The notes beneath the pieces are model-generated. The model saw only the letters and a list, made by a program, of their open reading frames with translations, had not been told where the DNA came from and did not search any database. The translations under genes and the position numbers were made by a program. From Flavobacterium sp. (GTDB lineage: Bacteria > Bacteroidota > Bacteroidia > Flavobacteriales > Flavobacteriaceae): a stretch of 15,877 nt of DNA. How positions within the stretch are numbered: position 1 is the stretch's first letter; the number at the start of each line of letters is the position of its first letter. Positions 1-7,520 of the stretch are shown here, piece by piece. Location of the stretch: NCBI GenBank assembly GCA_023253295.1, contig JALRGZ010000173.1, forward strand, positions 1 to 15,877. The letters are read 5' to 3'.

Positions 1-46
1 TATATAAACTAAAATATAAAAATTAAGTTAGTAATCAAAGCAAATT

Positions 47-293
<247 letters not shown>

Positions 294-310
294 TAAAAAG
301 TATACGATAT

Positions 311-345
311 AAAAAAATGACCCGATTCTCTCGGGTCATTTTTTT
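311..345. terminator. Bidirectional rho-independent terminator
   Basis: A perfect 15-bp inverted repeat (AAAAAAATGACCCGA, loop TTCTC, then its complement) ending in a T-run on both strands. It lies just past the stop of the minus-strand 5-FCL gene and terminates that operon. It could equally stop plus-strand transcription coming from the ORF remnant. Confidence 0.9.
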
Positions 346-349
346 ATGT

Positions 350-913
350 TTAAAAACGGTAAATATTTTTTGGAGTTACGCAATAGTCCAGTCGAATATC
401 GCTCTCAAATACATCTTCAATCTGTTCTTCGGCTTCAAAGAATGAAAGTCCTATTTTGATGGTTTCAGCTTGACATTCGCTTAAAAATTTATCGTAAAAA
501 CCTTTGCCGTAACCAACACGATTTCCTTTTTTGTCAAAGGCTAAAAGCGGTACAAAAACAACTTCTACTTTTTTGGAAGGCACTTCTATTCCGTCAACAG
601 GTTCCGGAATACCGTATTCGTTTTTATTGATTTTGGTATTGTCAGTCAGAAGAAAATGAGTCATTTCTCGGGTTTCAAAATTAGATTTTGAAATTAGAAT
701 CTCTTTGTCTTTGCCTGAGAGTAAATGTAAAATCAATTCGGTATCTACTTCCTGTTGTTGTACGATGGGTAAAAAAACATGAAAGTAATTTTTGTTCCAA
801 ATAGAAAGTCTAAGCAATTGATTACTTATTGCTAAACTCATTTCTTCAATATCGTTTTCCGAAAGTTGCTTTCGAAGTTCTTTGTATTTGGAACGTAATT
901 CTTTTTTATGCAT
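350..913 (-). CDS. 5-formyltetrahydrofolate cyclo-ligase (MTHFS/5-FCL)
   Basis: A cytosolic folate-salvage enzyme that converts 5-formyl-THF plus ATP to 5,10-methenyl-THF, returning this stable folate to one-carbon metabolism. At 187 aa it has the usual family length. The N-terminal basic helix (KKELRSKYKELRKQL) is typical. Visible motifs are YGIPEP near residues 100-105 and the signature VPLLAFDKKGNRVGYGKGFYDKFL across about 121-144, whose glycine- and lysine-rich part binds ATP and the substrate phosphate. It is the second gene of a minus-strand pair. Its ATG overlaps the last 8 nt of the decarboxylase gene, which suggests translational coupling, and the terminator at 311-345 follows it. 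It is known under several names (fau, ygfA); none is specific to this lineage. Confidence 0.95.
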   Translation of the reverse strand: MHKKELRSKYKELRKQLSENDIEEMSLAISNQLLRLSIWNKNYFHVFLPIVQQQEVDTELILHLLSGKDKEILISKSNFETREMTHFLLTDNTKINKNEYGIPEPVDGIEVPSKKVEVVFVPLLAFDKKGNRVGYGKGFYDKFLSECQAETIKIGLSFFEAEEQIEDVFESDIRLDYCVTPKNIYRF

Positions 914-2147
914 TTATGGTAGCTTTCAATTCGTTTATAAAAGTAGTCAAATGATCTACTTCTACGTGATCCATCAATACAATTTTATACCATTTGTTGT
1001 TTTCATTGTGTTGTTCCGGCACTAAATCGTATTTCTTAGCTATTTCTCTTGGAATGAATTCAGAGTGAATAGTAACGATGTTCATGAATGGCTCTCTGAA
1101 ATATTTGATTCCCAATTGATCCAATTCATTACATAAGAAAAGTGTACGCATTTGTAAAACCGATATTTTCTCAAACCAGCCGTAAGGTCCATAAGTGAAT
1201 AAAATCATCCAAACTGCAACTGCATTAGCACCTGAACGGCTTCCGCACAGTGTTAAGTCCATTCCTTCAACATATTGTGCTTCTTTAGTCAATACGTTTT
1301 CGATAAGTCCTTTTCGGCAAATAAAAACACCGGTTCCATAAGGAGATTGCAGCATTTTGTGTGCGTCAATCGTAATAGAACTAATTTTAGGATTGCTAAA
1401 GTTAATGGTTGATTTTTGGTTGCTAAAAGGATATACAAATCCTCCGTAAGCACCATCAATATGCAATTTGTATTCTACTTCGTGTTTTTCTAATAAAGTA
1501 GTGTAATCATCCGGATTGTCAACAGAACCAAACATAGTAGTTCCCATATTGGCAACAATGATAAAATATTTTTTTCCGTTTTCTTTTGCTTTAACAATGA
1601 TATCTTCTAAAGCAGCCTTTTCAATTTCTCTATTTTCAAAAGAAACAGGAACTTTAACCAAATCAAGCATTAAAACATTAGCTCCTTTAGGGATAGAATA
1701 ATGTGTGTCTTCAGATGCTAAGATGACAATTTCGTCTAATTTAGCTTCTCTTCTGTACATGAAGTAATTACGGTACATCCAGATAGCCTGAATGTTAGCT
1801 TCAGTACCTCCGGGAGAAATATAACCATCAATTGAGTTAGCTTGAGCCTTGAAAACATCAACAGCAAGAACTTCGATAACTTCACGTTCAATTTCCTGAG
1901 TACCTTTGAATGCGCTTTCTGAAGTTCCTAGGGTATGACATCCAATATGATTAGGATTGGCAACATAAGTTTGTAATGTAGGGGCGTCTTTTAAAAATGG
2001 AGCATCATCATAAAATACTTTTCCATCTAATTTTGATGCAGGGTAACCAAGTGTAGCATCTTTAGAGAAATTTACGTTTTCTTCAAGTGCTTTTTCTATT
2101 CTGTTTTTACGTTCTTCTTGGGTTAGTTTTTTCCAGTAAATCATCAT
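906..2147 (-). CDS. Group II PLP-dependent amino acid decarboxylase, substrate unknown
   Basis: A pyridoxal-phosphate enzyme of the aromatic-L-amino-acid, glutamate and histidine decarboxylase fold family, 413 aa. It shows the family landmarks in order: PGGTEAN near 112-118 (phosphate-binding), DTHYS with the ring-stacking His at about 149, the cofactor-binding Asp231 in HIDGAYGG, and the Schiff-base Lys264 in DAHKMLQSPYG. The sequence SRSGANAVAVW near 303-313 is also typical. It resembles PLP-type histidine decarboxylases (for example in GGTE, THYS and ANMGTT), but similarity alone does not settle the amine produced. Two Met codons start the protein; either may be used. A minus-strand TATCTTTG box at 2162-2169 is a likely promoter. 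It overlaps the downstream 5-FCL gene by 8 nt. Confidence 0.9.
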   Translation of the reverse strand: MMIYWKKLTQEERKNRIEKALEENVNFSKDATLGYPASKLDGKVFYDDAPFLKDAPTLQTYVANPNHIGCHTLGTSESAFKGTQEIEREVIEVLAVDVFKAQANSIDGYISPGGTEANIQAIWMYRNYFMYRREAKLDEIVILASEDTHYSIPKGANVLMLDLVKVPVSFENREIEKAALEDIIVKAKENGKKYFIIVANMGTTMFGSVDNPDDYTTLLEKHEVEYKLHIDGAYGGFVYPFSNQKSTINFSNPKISSITIDAHKMLQSPYGTGVFICRKGLIENVLTKEAQYVEGMDLTLCGSRSGANAVAVWMILFTYGPYGWFEKISVLQMRTLFLCNELDQLGIKYFREPFMNIVTIHSEFIPREIAKKYDLVPEQHNENNKWYKIVLMDHVEVDHLTTFINELKATINA

Positions 2148-2161
2148 TTCAATATTTTGAG

Positions 2162-2169
2162 CAAAGATA
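2162..2169 (-). promoter_or_regulatory. Bacteroidetes -7 promoter box for the decarboxylase/5-FCL operon
   Basis: Read on the minus strand this is TATCTTTG, matching the Bacteroidetes -7 consensus TAnnTTTG, 14 nt before the first ATG of the decarboxylase. A TTTG lies 15 nt upstream of it (2185-2188 on the plus strand), closer than the usual spacing of about 19 nt, so the -33 element is uncertain. Confidence 0.45.
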
Positions 2170-2227
2170 ATTACAATTTTTTTACAAAAATGTTAATTGT
2201 TACCTTGATATTTTAAGAATTTGAAAA

Positions 2228-2258
2228 TTGGAATTTGAAAATTTTCAGGTTAAATTTG
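2228..2258 (+). promoter_or_regulatory. Bacteroidetes promoter of uvrC, predicted leaderless
   Basis: TAAATTTG (2251-2258) matches the -7 consensus TAnnTTTG. A TTG (2228-2230) lies 20 nt upstream as a -33 element. Only 4 nt separate the -7 box from the uvrC ATG, so transcription should start on or next to the start codon. The same arrangement precedes dinB. Confidence 0.55.
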
Positions 2259-2262
2259 TTCT

Positions 2263-4062
2263 ATGAGCAATCCATCTTTAGAACTACAAATACAAACTTT
2301 ACCGGACAGTCCAGGTGTTTATCAGTATTTTGATAAAGAAGGGAAGATTTTATATGTTGGGAAGGCTAAGAATTTAAAGAAACGTGTTTCTTCTTACTTC
2401 AATAAAATTCACGATACGGCTAAGACGAATGTCTTGGTAAAGAAAATAGTAACCATAAAACATATTGTGGTTCCTACAGAAACTGACGCACTTTTGCTGG
2501 AAAATAATTTGATAAAAACCCTTCAGCCCAGGTACAATATCAATTTGAAGGATGATAAAAGTTATCCTTGGATTTGTATCAAGAAAGAACCTTTTTCCCG
2601 AATATTTTCAACCAGAAGAATGGTGAAAGACGGTTCAGAGTATTTTGGTCCTTATACCAGTTTCAAAACGGTGAATACTATTTTGGAACTTATCAAAGAA
2701 TTGTATCCGCTTCGCACATGTAATTTTGATTTAAGTGATTCGAATATTGCAAGTGGCAAGTTTAAGGTTTGTTTGGAATATCATATTGGGAACTGTAAAG
2801 GACCATGTGAAGGCTATGAATCCTTAGACGAATACCAAAAGCAAGTGAACGCTATTCGGGAAATTTTAAAAGGAAATTTTAAGGATAGTTTGAAGGACTT
2901 CAAGAAATTGATGATGCAATTGGCGCAGGATATGCATTTTGAGGAAGCTCAAAAAATCAAAGAAAAGATTGAAGTTTTAGAAAATTACCAATCCCGTTCT
3001 ACAATTGTAAATCCTAAAATTACGAATGTAGATGTATTTTCGATTATTTCGGATGAAAGTGCTGCTTATGTGAATTTCCTGCAAATATCTCATGGTTCGA
3101 TTATTCGTTCGCACACTATGGAAATCAAGAAGAAATTATCCGAAACGGATGAGGAATTATTGGAGTTGGCCATCGTGGAATTAAGAGAGCGTTTTCATTT
3201 GTTGTCAAAAGAAGTGATAGTTCCTTTTGAAATAGATTTAGGTGAAAAAGTAAAAGTTACCGTTCCTCAATTAGGTGATAAAAAACAGATTTTGGATTTG
3301 TCTGTTCGAAATGCTAAATTCTATCGCATCGAACAAATGAAGCAATTGCAAATTGTGGATCCGGACAGGCATACCAACCGAATTATGGCGCAAATGAAAA
3401 AAGATTTGCATTTGCCGGTGGAGCCCAGACATATTGAATGTTTTGATAACTCTAATATACAGGGTACGAATCCTGTTTCGGCCTGTGTTGTTTTTAAAGA
3501 TGGAAAGCCAAGTAAAAAAGATTACCGTCATTTTAATATTAAAACCGTAGAGGGACCTAATGACTTTGCTTCGATGGAAGAAGTGGTGTATCGTCGTTAC
3601 AAAAGATTGTTAGATGAAAAAGAGCCTTTGCCGCAACTTATTATTATCGATGGTGGAAAAGGGCAGTTGTCTTCGGCTTTAAAAAGTCTTGATGATTTAG
3701 GATTGCGGGGAAAGATTAGTATTATTGGTATCGCCAAACGTTTGGAAGAATTGTTCTATCCCGAAGATCCAGTTCCGTTGTATTTGGATAAAAAATCAGA
3801 AACCTTAAAAGTAATTCAACAATTACGTAATGAAGCCCACCGTTTTGGAATTACACATCACAGAGATAAAAGAAGTAAAGCGGCTTTGAATTCTTCGATT
3901 GAATCTATACCCGGAATTGGCGAAAAAACCATGTTAGCGTTAATTCAACATTTTAAAAGTGTTAAAAGATTGAAATTAGCTACAGAAAAAGAGATTTCGG
4001 AGGTCGTAGGTGTTTCAAAAGCCAAAAAAATTACCGATTTTTACAGAACATCTGCGTCTTGA
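2263..4062 (+). CDS. uvrC: Excinuclease ABC subunit C
   Basis: The nuclease of UvrABC nucleotide-excision repair, making the 3' and 5' incisions around a DNA lesion. At 599 aa it is full length and has every domain. The GIY-YIG nuclease comes first (GVY at 18-20, YVG at 31-33, catalytic Glu about 80 in ALLLEN). Four cysteines follow (153, 170, 178, 182), spaced like those known to bind a 4Fe-4S cluster in UvrC. The UVR motif that contacts UvrB is near 213-242. The RNase H-like endonuclease domain has Asp395 (FDNSN), Asp463 (IIDGGKGQ) and His533 (ITHHRDKRS). Tandem helix-hairpin-helix motifs (SIPGIGEKTMLAL, VVGVSKAKKI) end the protein. The patatin gene follows 41 nt downstream and may be co-transcribed. 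Confidence 0.98.
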   Translation: MSNPSLELQIQTLPDSPGVYQYFDKEGKILYVGKAKNLKKRVSSYFNKIHDTAKTNVLVKKIVTIKHIVVPTETDALLLENNLIKTLQPRYNINLKDDKSYPWICIKKEPFSRIFSTRRMVKDGSEYFGPYTSFKTVNTILELIKELYPLRTCNFDLSDSNIASGKFKVCLEYHIGNCKGPCEGYESLDEYQKQVNAIREILKGNFKDSLKDFKKLMMQLAQDMHFEEAQKIKEKIEVLENYQSRSTIVNPKITNVDVFSIISDESAAYVNFLQISHGSIIRSHTMEIKKKLSETDEELLELAIVELRERFHLLSKEVIVPFEIDLGEKVKVTVPQLGDKKQILDLSVRNAKFYRIEQMKQLQIVDPDRHTNRIMAQMKKDLHLPVEPRHIECFDNSNIQGTNPVSACVVFKDGKPSKKDYRHFNIKTVEGPNDFASMEEVVYRRYKRLLDEKEPLPQLIIIDGGKGQLSSALKSLDDLGLRGKISIIGIAKRLEELFYPEDPVPLYLDKKSETLKVIQQLRNEAHRFGITHHRDKRSKAALNSSIESIPGIGEKTMLALIQHFKSVKRLKLATEKEISEVVGVSKAKKITDFYRTSAS

Positions 4063-4103
4063 TTTAAATACTGTTGCTTAACGCTAAAACTGATTGTTGG
4101 TTT

Positions 4104-6305
4104 ATGAAGAAATATATCCTTTTGTTGCTTGTTTTTTGTAGTGGCTTAACTATGTTTTCTCAGAAAAAAGACAGGCCTAAAATAGGATTGGTTTTAAGTG
4201 GTGGTGGTGCAAAAGGATTTGCTCATATAGGTGTTCTTAAAGTGATAGAAGAAGCAGGTGTTAAAATTGATTATATCGGCGGTACCAGCATGGGAGCTGT
4301 TGTAGGAGGATTGTATGCAGCTGGTTATAATGCGCAACAATTAGATTCTATTTTTAGGGAAACTGATTTTGATGAATTATTGAGTGATTATATTCCTAGA
4401 TATACCAAAAATTTTTATGAAAAAAGGAATGATGAGGTGTATTCATTGGTTTTGCCTTTTAATAAGTATAAAATAGGGATTCCTGACGCGCTGTCTAAAG
4501 GTTTGTATAATTTTAATCTATTAAGCCGTATTACTCGAGATGTTAGACATGTAAGAGATTTTGATAAACTTTCTATTCCTTTTTTATGTATAGGTTCGGA
4601 TATAGAAACAGGTGAACAGGTTGTTTTAAACAAAGGTAATTTAGCTCGTGCAATGATTGCCAGTTCGGCTTTTCCATCATTGTTTTCTCCAGTAGAATAT
4701 CAAGATCGATTTTTAGTCGATGGAGGAGTAATTAATAATTATCCAATTGATGAAGTTAGAAAATTAGGTGCTGATATTATTATTGGAGTTGATGTACAAA
4801 ACGATTTATTGGATAGAAAAGAACTAAATGATGCTACTAAGATTTTGGTTCAAATTACCAATCTTCATTCTATTGATAAAATGAAGGAGAATGTGTTGAA
4901 GACTGATATTTACATTCGGCCAGATATAAAAGATTATGGAGTGATGTCTTTTGATAGCGGACAGGAAATATTAGGAAGAGGAGAAGAAGCTGCTTTTTCG
5001 GTTTTTGAACGTTTAAAACAATTAGGAGTTCAGGCAAATAATTATAAAAAACCGAAATGGGTAATTGGGATGGATAGTTTGGATATAGTTAATATTCATT
5101 GCAAAAAATTGAAAAACTATACCAAGGAATATGTTTATGGTAAGTTGCGATTTAAACCGGGAACAAAAATCAGTTATGACCAATTACAAACAGGTGTAAA
5201 TAACTTAAATGCAACCGGAAATTTTAGTGCTATAGATTATTCTTTTCAGGAAAATAACGGTAAGGATGATTTAAATTTAGTTTTAAAAGAAAATCCAACA
5301 GATTCTTATTTGAAATTTGGACTGCATTATGACGGACTTTATAAAAGTGCTGTTTTGGTCAATCTAACCCATAAGAAGACATTTTTTAAAAATGATATAA
5401 CTTCATTGGATGTGATATTGGGGGATAACTTTAGGTATAATTTTGACTATTATATTGAAAATGGTTATAATATTAGTCTTGGTTTTAAATCATATTTAAA
5501 TCAGTTTAATCGAAATATTCAGGGGCAAATCAGTAATTTGAATTTTGAAGATTTAGGTGTTAATTCGTTGAATGTTGATTTGTTAGATCTTACGAATCAA
5601 TTGTATTTTCAAACAATGTTTTTACAACGGTTCTTGATAGGAGGAGGATTAGAGTATAAGTATTTAAATATTGATTCGAAAACTTTAGCGAATACAAGTC
5701 CTCAAATTGATAGAAGTGATTATTTAAGTGTTTTTGCCCGATTGGATTATGATACTTTTGATGATAAATTTTTTCCAAAAAGAGGTTGGTTCTTTTCGGG
5801 AGATATTCATTCGTATTTATATTCTTCAAATTACACTAACGAGTTTAATCCTTTTTCTATTGCTAAGGCTAATTTTGGAATTGCTTTCAAATTGTTTAAG
5901 TCTACTTCGATGAAAATTCAATCCGAAGCTGGATTTGCAATTGGTAATAAAAGCGTATCGTTTTTCAATTTTATCTTAGGAGGATTTGGTTATAATGTTT
6001 CCAATAATTTTAGTCATTTTTATGGTTATGACTTTTTGAGTCTTGGAGGTAATAGTTATATTAAGTCAACGGTGTCTTTGGATTGTGAGATTTTCAAAAA
6101 GAATCATCTTAATTTTACGGCTAACTATGCTAATATAGGGGAGGATATTTTTGAAAGTGTTGATTGGATTTCTATACCTGAAATATCTGGTTATGCATTA
6201 GGCTATGGTTTGGAAACAGCTATTGGTCCGATTGAAATAAAACGTAGTTGGTCTCCAGAAACCAATAAAGGGTATACTTGGTTTAGCGTAGGCTTTCCTT
6301 TTTAG
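4104..6305 (+). CDS. Patatin-like phospholipase fused to a POTRA/Omp85-type outer-membrane barrel
   Basis: A predicted surface or outer-membrane lipolytic enzyme. The ATG at 4104 is chosen because it begins a good signal peptide (MKKYILLLLVFCSGLTMFSQ). An in-frame TTG at 4074 would only add ten residues with no signal character. The result is 733 aa. The patatin domain (about 25-310) has the oxyanion loop GGGAKG (33-38), the nucleophile elbow GTSMG with Ser62, and the catalytic Asp206 in DGG. About 320-400 looks like one POTRA repeat. The remaining ~330 residues are alternating aromatic/polar strands ending in WFSVGFPF, with the C-terminal Phe expected of a BAM substrate. The layout matches type Vd autotransporters such as PlpD, although the Bacteroidetes versions may keep the patatin domain attached. 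It lies 41 nt after uvrC and is followed by a large terminator hairpin. Confidence 0.92.
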   Translation: MKKYILLLLVFCSGLTMFSQKKDRPKIGLVLSGGGAKGFAHIGVLKVIEEAGVKIDYIGGTSMGAVVGGLYAAGYNAQQLDSIFRETDFDELLSDYIPRYTKNFYEKRNDEVYSLVLPFNKYKIGIPDALSKGLYNFNLLSRITRDVRHVRDFDKLSIPFLCIGSDIETGEQVVLNKGNLARAMIASSAFPSLFSPVEYQDRFLVDGGVINNYPIDEVRKLGADIIIGVDVQNDLLDRKELNDATKILVQITNLHSIDKMKENVLKTDIYIRPDIKDYGVMSFDSGQEILGRGEEAAFSVFERLKQLGVQANNYKKPKWVIGMDSLDIVNIHCKKLKNYTKEYVYGKLRFKPGTKISYDQLQTGVNNLNATGNFSAIDYSFQENNGKDDLNLVLKENPTDSYLKFGLHYDGLYKSAVLVNLTHKKTFFKNDITSLDVILGDNFRYNFDYYIENGYNISLGFKSYLNQFNRNIQGQISNLNFEDLGVNSLNVDLLDLTNQLYFQTMFLQRFLIGGGLEYKYLNIDSKTLANTSPQIDRSDYLSVFARLDYDTFDDKFFPKRGWFFSGDIHSYLYSSNYTNEFNPFSIAKANFGIAFKLFKSTSMKIQSEAGFAIGNKSVSFFNFILGGFGYNVSNNFSHFYGYDFLSLGGNSYIKSTVSLDCEIFKKNHLNFTANYANIGEDIFESVDWISIPEISGYALGYGLETAIGPIEIKRSWSPETNKGYTWFSVGFPF

Positions 6306-6317
6306 ACTCTCGGAGCA

Positions 6318-6378
6318 AAAAAAACGTCGGTTTTTGAGTTGAAAAAAGTTTTTTTGGCTCGAAGCTCGACGTTTTTTT
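6318..6378 (+). terminator. Long compound terminator hairpin after the patatin gene
   Basis: AAAAAAACGTCG (6318-6329) pairs perfectly with CGACGTTTTTTT (6367-6378). A second nested hairpin fits between them (6336-6360: GAG pairs with CTC, followed by G-U and A-U pairs). The outer stem ends in a T-run, as expected for rho-independent termination 12 nt after the stop codon. The two-tier structure is larger than the other terminators in the window. Confidence 0.75.
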
Positions 6379-6567
6379 GTTAAAAAAAGATAAATAAGTG
6401 TAAAATCAACCGTTTTTTAAGTTTTTAATAAAAACAAAAAATTATCACTTTAATTTTTTATCATAACTTTTTTTATGATAATCAAAAAAAAACACTAAAT
6501 CTTCCGAATCTTGTTCTAAAATTTTGTTAAACTCAATTTTTGTTGTAGAAATCGCATTTTATTGCCA
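6379..6567. other. Non-coding AT-rich spacer
   Basis: No ORF with plausible coding character on either strand. It holds a weak 7-bp hairpin, TTATCAT (6458-6464) with ATGATAA (6475-6481). The promoter of the candidate small RNA begins at its right edge. I see nothing else recognisable. Confidence 0.5.
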
Positions 6568-6575
6568 TATATTTG
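6568..6575 (+). promoter_or_regulatory. Bacteroidetes -7 box driving a short non-coding unit
   Basis: TATATTTG is an exact TAnnTTTG match. A TTG at 6543-6545 lies 22 nt upstream, at the long end of accepted spacing. No start codon of an annotated gene lies within 170 nt downstream, and a terminator follows at 6657-6690. Confidence 0.5.
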
Positions 6576-6580
6576 TAACA

Positions 6581-6690
6581 TCAAAACAAGAGGGGTGGTT
6601 TCCTTTTGGTTTATATAAATTTAATAATTTATAATTTTTTGGTTGGTTAATAGCATAAAAACTCAGTCATTATTTGACTGAGTTTTTTTG
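6581..6690 (+). ncRNA. Candidate small RNA or attenuated leader, about 110 nt
   Basis: A TATATTTG promoter box (6568-6575) predicts a start near 6581. A rho-independent terminator ends the unit near 6690. Inside are a G-rich segment (AGAGGGGTGG, 6590-6599) and a perfect 8-bp stem TATAAATT/AATTTATA (6614-6633). No credible protein is encoded; the longest Trp-containing mini-frames lack an ATG. It is either a free-standing small RNA or the leader of the DUF3108/TDO operon, in which the hairpin would act as an attenuator. I cannot match it to a named RNA family. The existence of the transcript is inferred only from these signals. Confidence 0.35.
6657..6687 (+). terminator. Rho-independent terminator
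   Basis: AAAAACTCAGTCA (6657-6669), loop TTATT, then the exact complement TGACTGAGTTTTT (6675-6687) and further Ts. It lies about 60 nt before the DUF3108 start, so it must end an upstream transcript. The patatin gene already has its own terminator at 6318-6378. Confidence 0.85.
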
Positions 6691-6704
6691 TTTTAATATA
6701 TTTG
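6673..6704 (+). promoter_or_regulatory. Promoter of the DUF3108-TDO-M23 operon
   Basis: TTTG (6673-6676), 20 nt spacer, TATATTTG (6697-6704): a near-ideal Bacteroidetes -33/-7 pair. The -33 element lies within the 3' half of the preceding terminator stem, so terminator and promoter overlap physically. The predicted start near 6710 leaves a leader of about 40 nt. Confidence 0.65.
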
Positions 6705-6749
6705 GAACAAAATTTGCAAATTGAATCAATAAAGAAATTATAGTGCATT

Positions 6750-7520
6750 ATGAAAAAAATAATACTACTCCTATTATTGATTTTAACCGTAAGTTTTGAT
6801 TCCCAATCTAATGATGCCTTCGATGCTGGTGAATGGTTTAAATTTAGAGTTCACTACGGATTTGTAAATGCCGGTTATGCGACCCTTGAAGTGAAAGATG
6901 CTTTTGTAAATAATAAAAAAGTTTTTCATGTTGTAGGCAAAGGATATACTACAGGTTTGTCTCGCTTTTTTTTCAAAGTTGATGATCTTTATGAAAGCTA
7001 TATAGATAAAGAAACGGGGAATCCCTATCAGTTTGTGAGAAACATTAACGAAGGAGGTTATACTAAAAATCAAGAAGGCTTTTTTAATCCAACATCCCAC
7101 AGAGTCACTGTAAAAGATTATAAAAAGAAAACCGAGAAGATTTTTGTTGTCCCTAAAAATACTCAGGATATTCTTTCTGCTTTTTACTATCTACGTAATT
7201 ATCCTACGATTGATAAGATTAAGCCAGGAGAGTTTGTTGAGATCGATATGTTTTTTGACGATGAAACCACAAAATTTAAGTTAAAATTCATGGGTCGTGA
7301 GGATATTACAACTAAATTTGGGGTCGTGTCTTCAATGATTTTTCGACCATTGGTTCAATCAGGTCGCGTTTTTAAAGAACAAGAAAGTTTAACAGTTTGG
7401 GTTTCAGATGATGATAATAGGCTGCCTATTCGCATCAAGGCAGATTTGGCTGTAGGTTCATTAAAAGCCGATTTGGATGCTTTTAAAGGTTTGAAAGCTC
7501 CGTTTAAAATAAAGAAATAA
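6750..7520 (+). CDS. DUF3108 family exported protein
   Basis: A 256-aa exported protein with an N-terminal signal peptide (MKKIILLLLLILTVSF, cleavage probably near residues 18-20). The mature start, AGEWFKFRVHYGFVNAGYATLEV, is characteristic of DUF3108 (PF11306), as are the later segments on a sugar-tong-like all-beta protein: YLRNYPTIDKIKPGEFVEI and LPIRIKADLAVGSLKADL. The biochemical role of the family is unknown; it is periplasmic and often close to envelope genes. The gene is first in a three-gene plus-strand unit. Its TAA overlaps the ATG of the dioxygenase gene by one base (TAATG), so the two are probably translationally coupled. The promoter at 6673-6704 precedes it. Confidence 0.85.
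   Translation: MKKIILLLLLILTVSFDSQSNDAFDAGEWFKFRVHYGFVNAGYATLEVKDAFVNNKKVFHVVGKGYTTGLSRFFFKVDDLYESYIDKETGNPYQFVRNINEGGYTKNQEGFFNPTSHRVTVKDYKKKTEKIFVVPKNTQDILSAFYYLRNYPTIDKIKPGEFVEIDMFFDDETTKFKLKFMGREDITTKFGVVSSMIFRPLVQSGRVFKEQESLTVWVSDDDNRLPIRIKADLAVGSLKADLDAFKGLKAPFKIKK

Noticed and set aside
4074..4103. Longer start for the patatin protein at a TTG
   Set aside because: It adds ten non-signal residues before an excellent signal peptide that begins at the ATG at 4104.
6458..6481. Hairpin TTATCAT/ATGATAA as a terminator or operator
   Set aside because: Seven A/T-rich base pairs with a 10-nt loop are expected by chance in DNA this AT-rich; no T-run follows.
6581..6650. Tryptophan leader peptide controlling the dioxygenase operon
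   Set aside because: Trp codons occur in short frames, but none has an ATG and the best are broken by stops; kept only as an alternative in the small-RNA finding.
6783..7100. Antisense open frame inside the DUF3108 gene
   Set aside because: It is a low-complexity shadow of a well-supported exported protein; the same holds for antisense frames at 1516-1701, 3271-3531, 4415-4633, 5590-5829, 9287-9475, 12878-13090 and 13437-13625.
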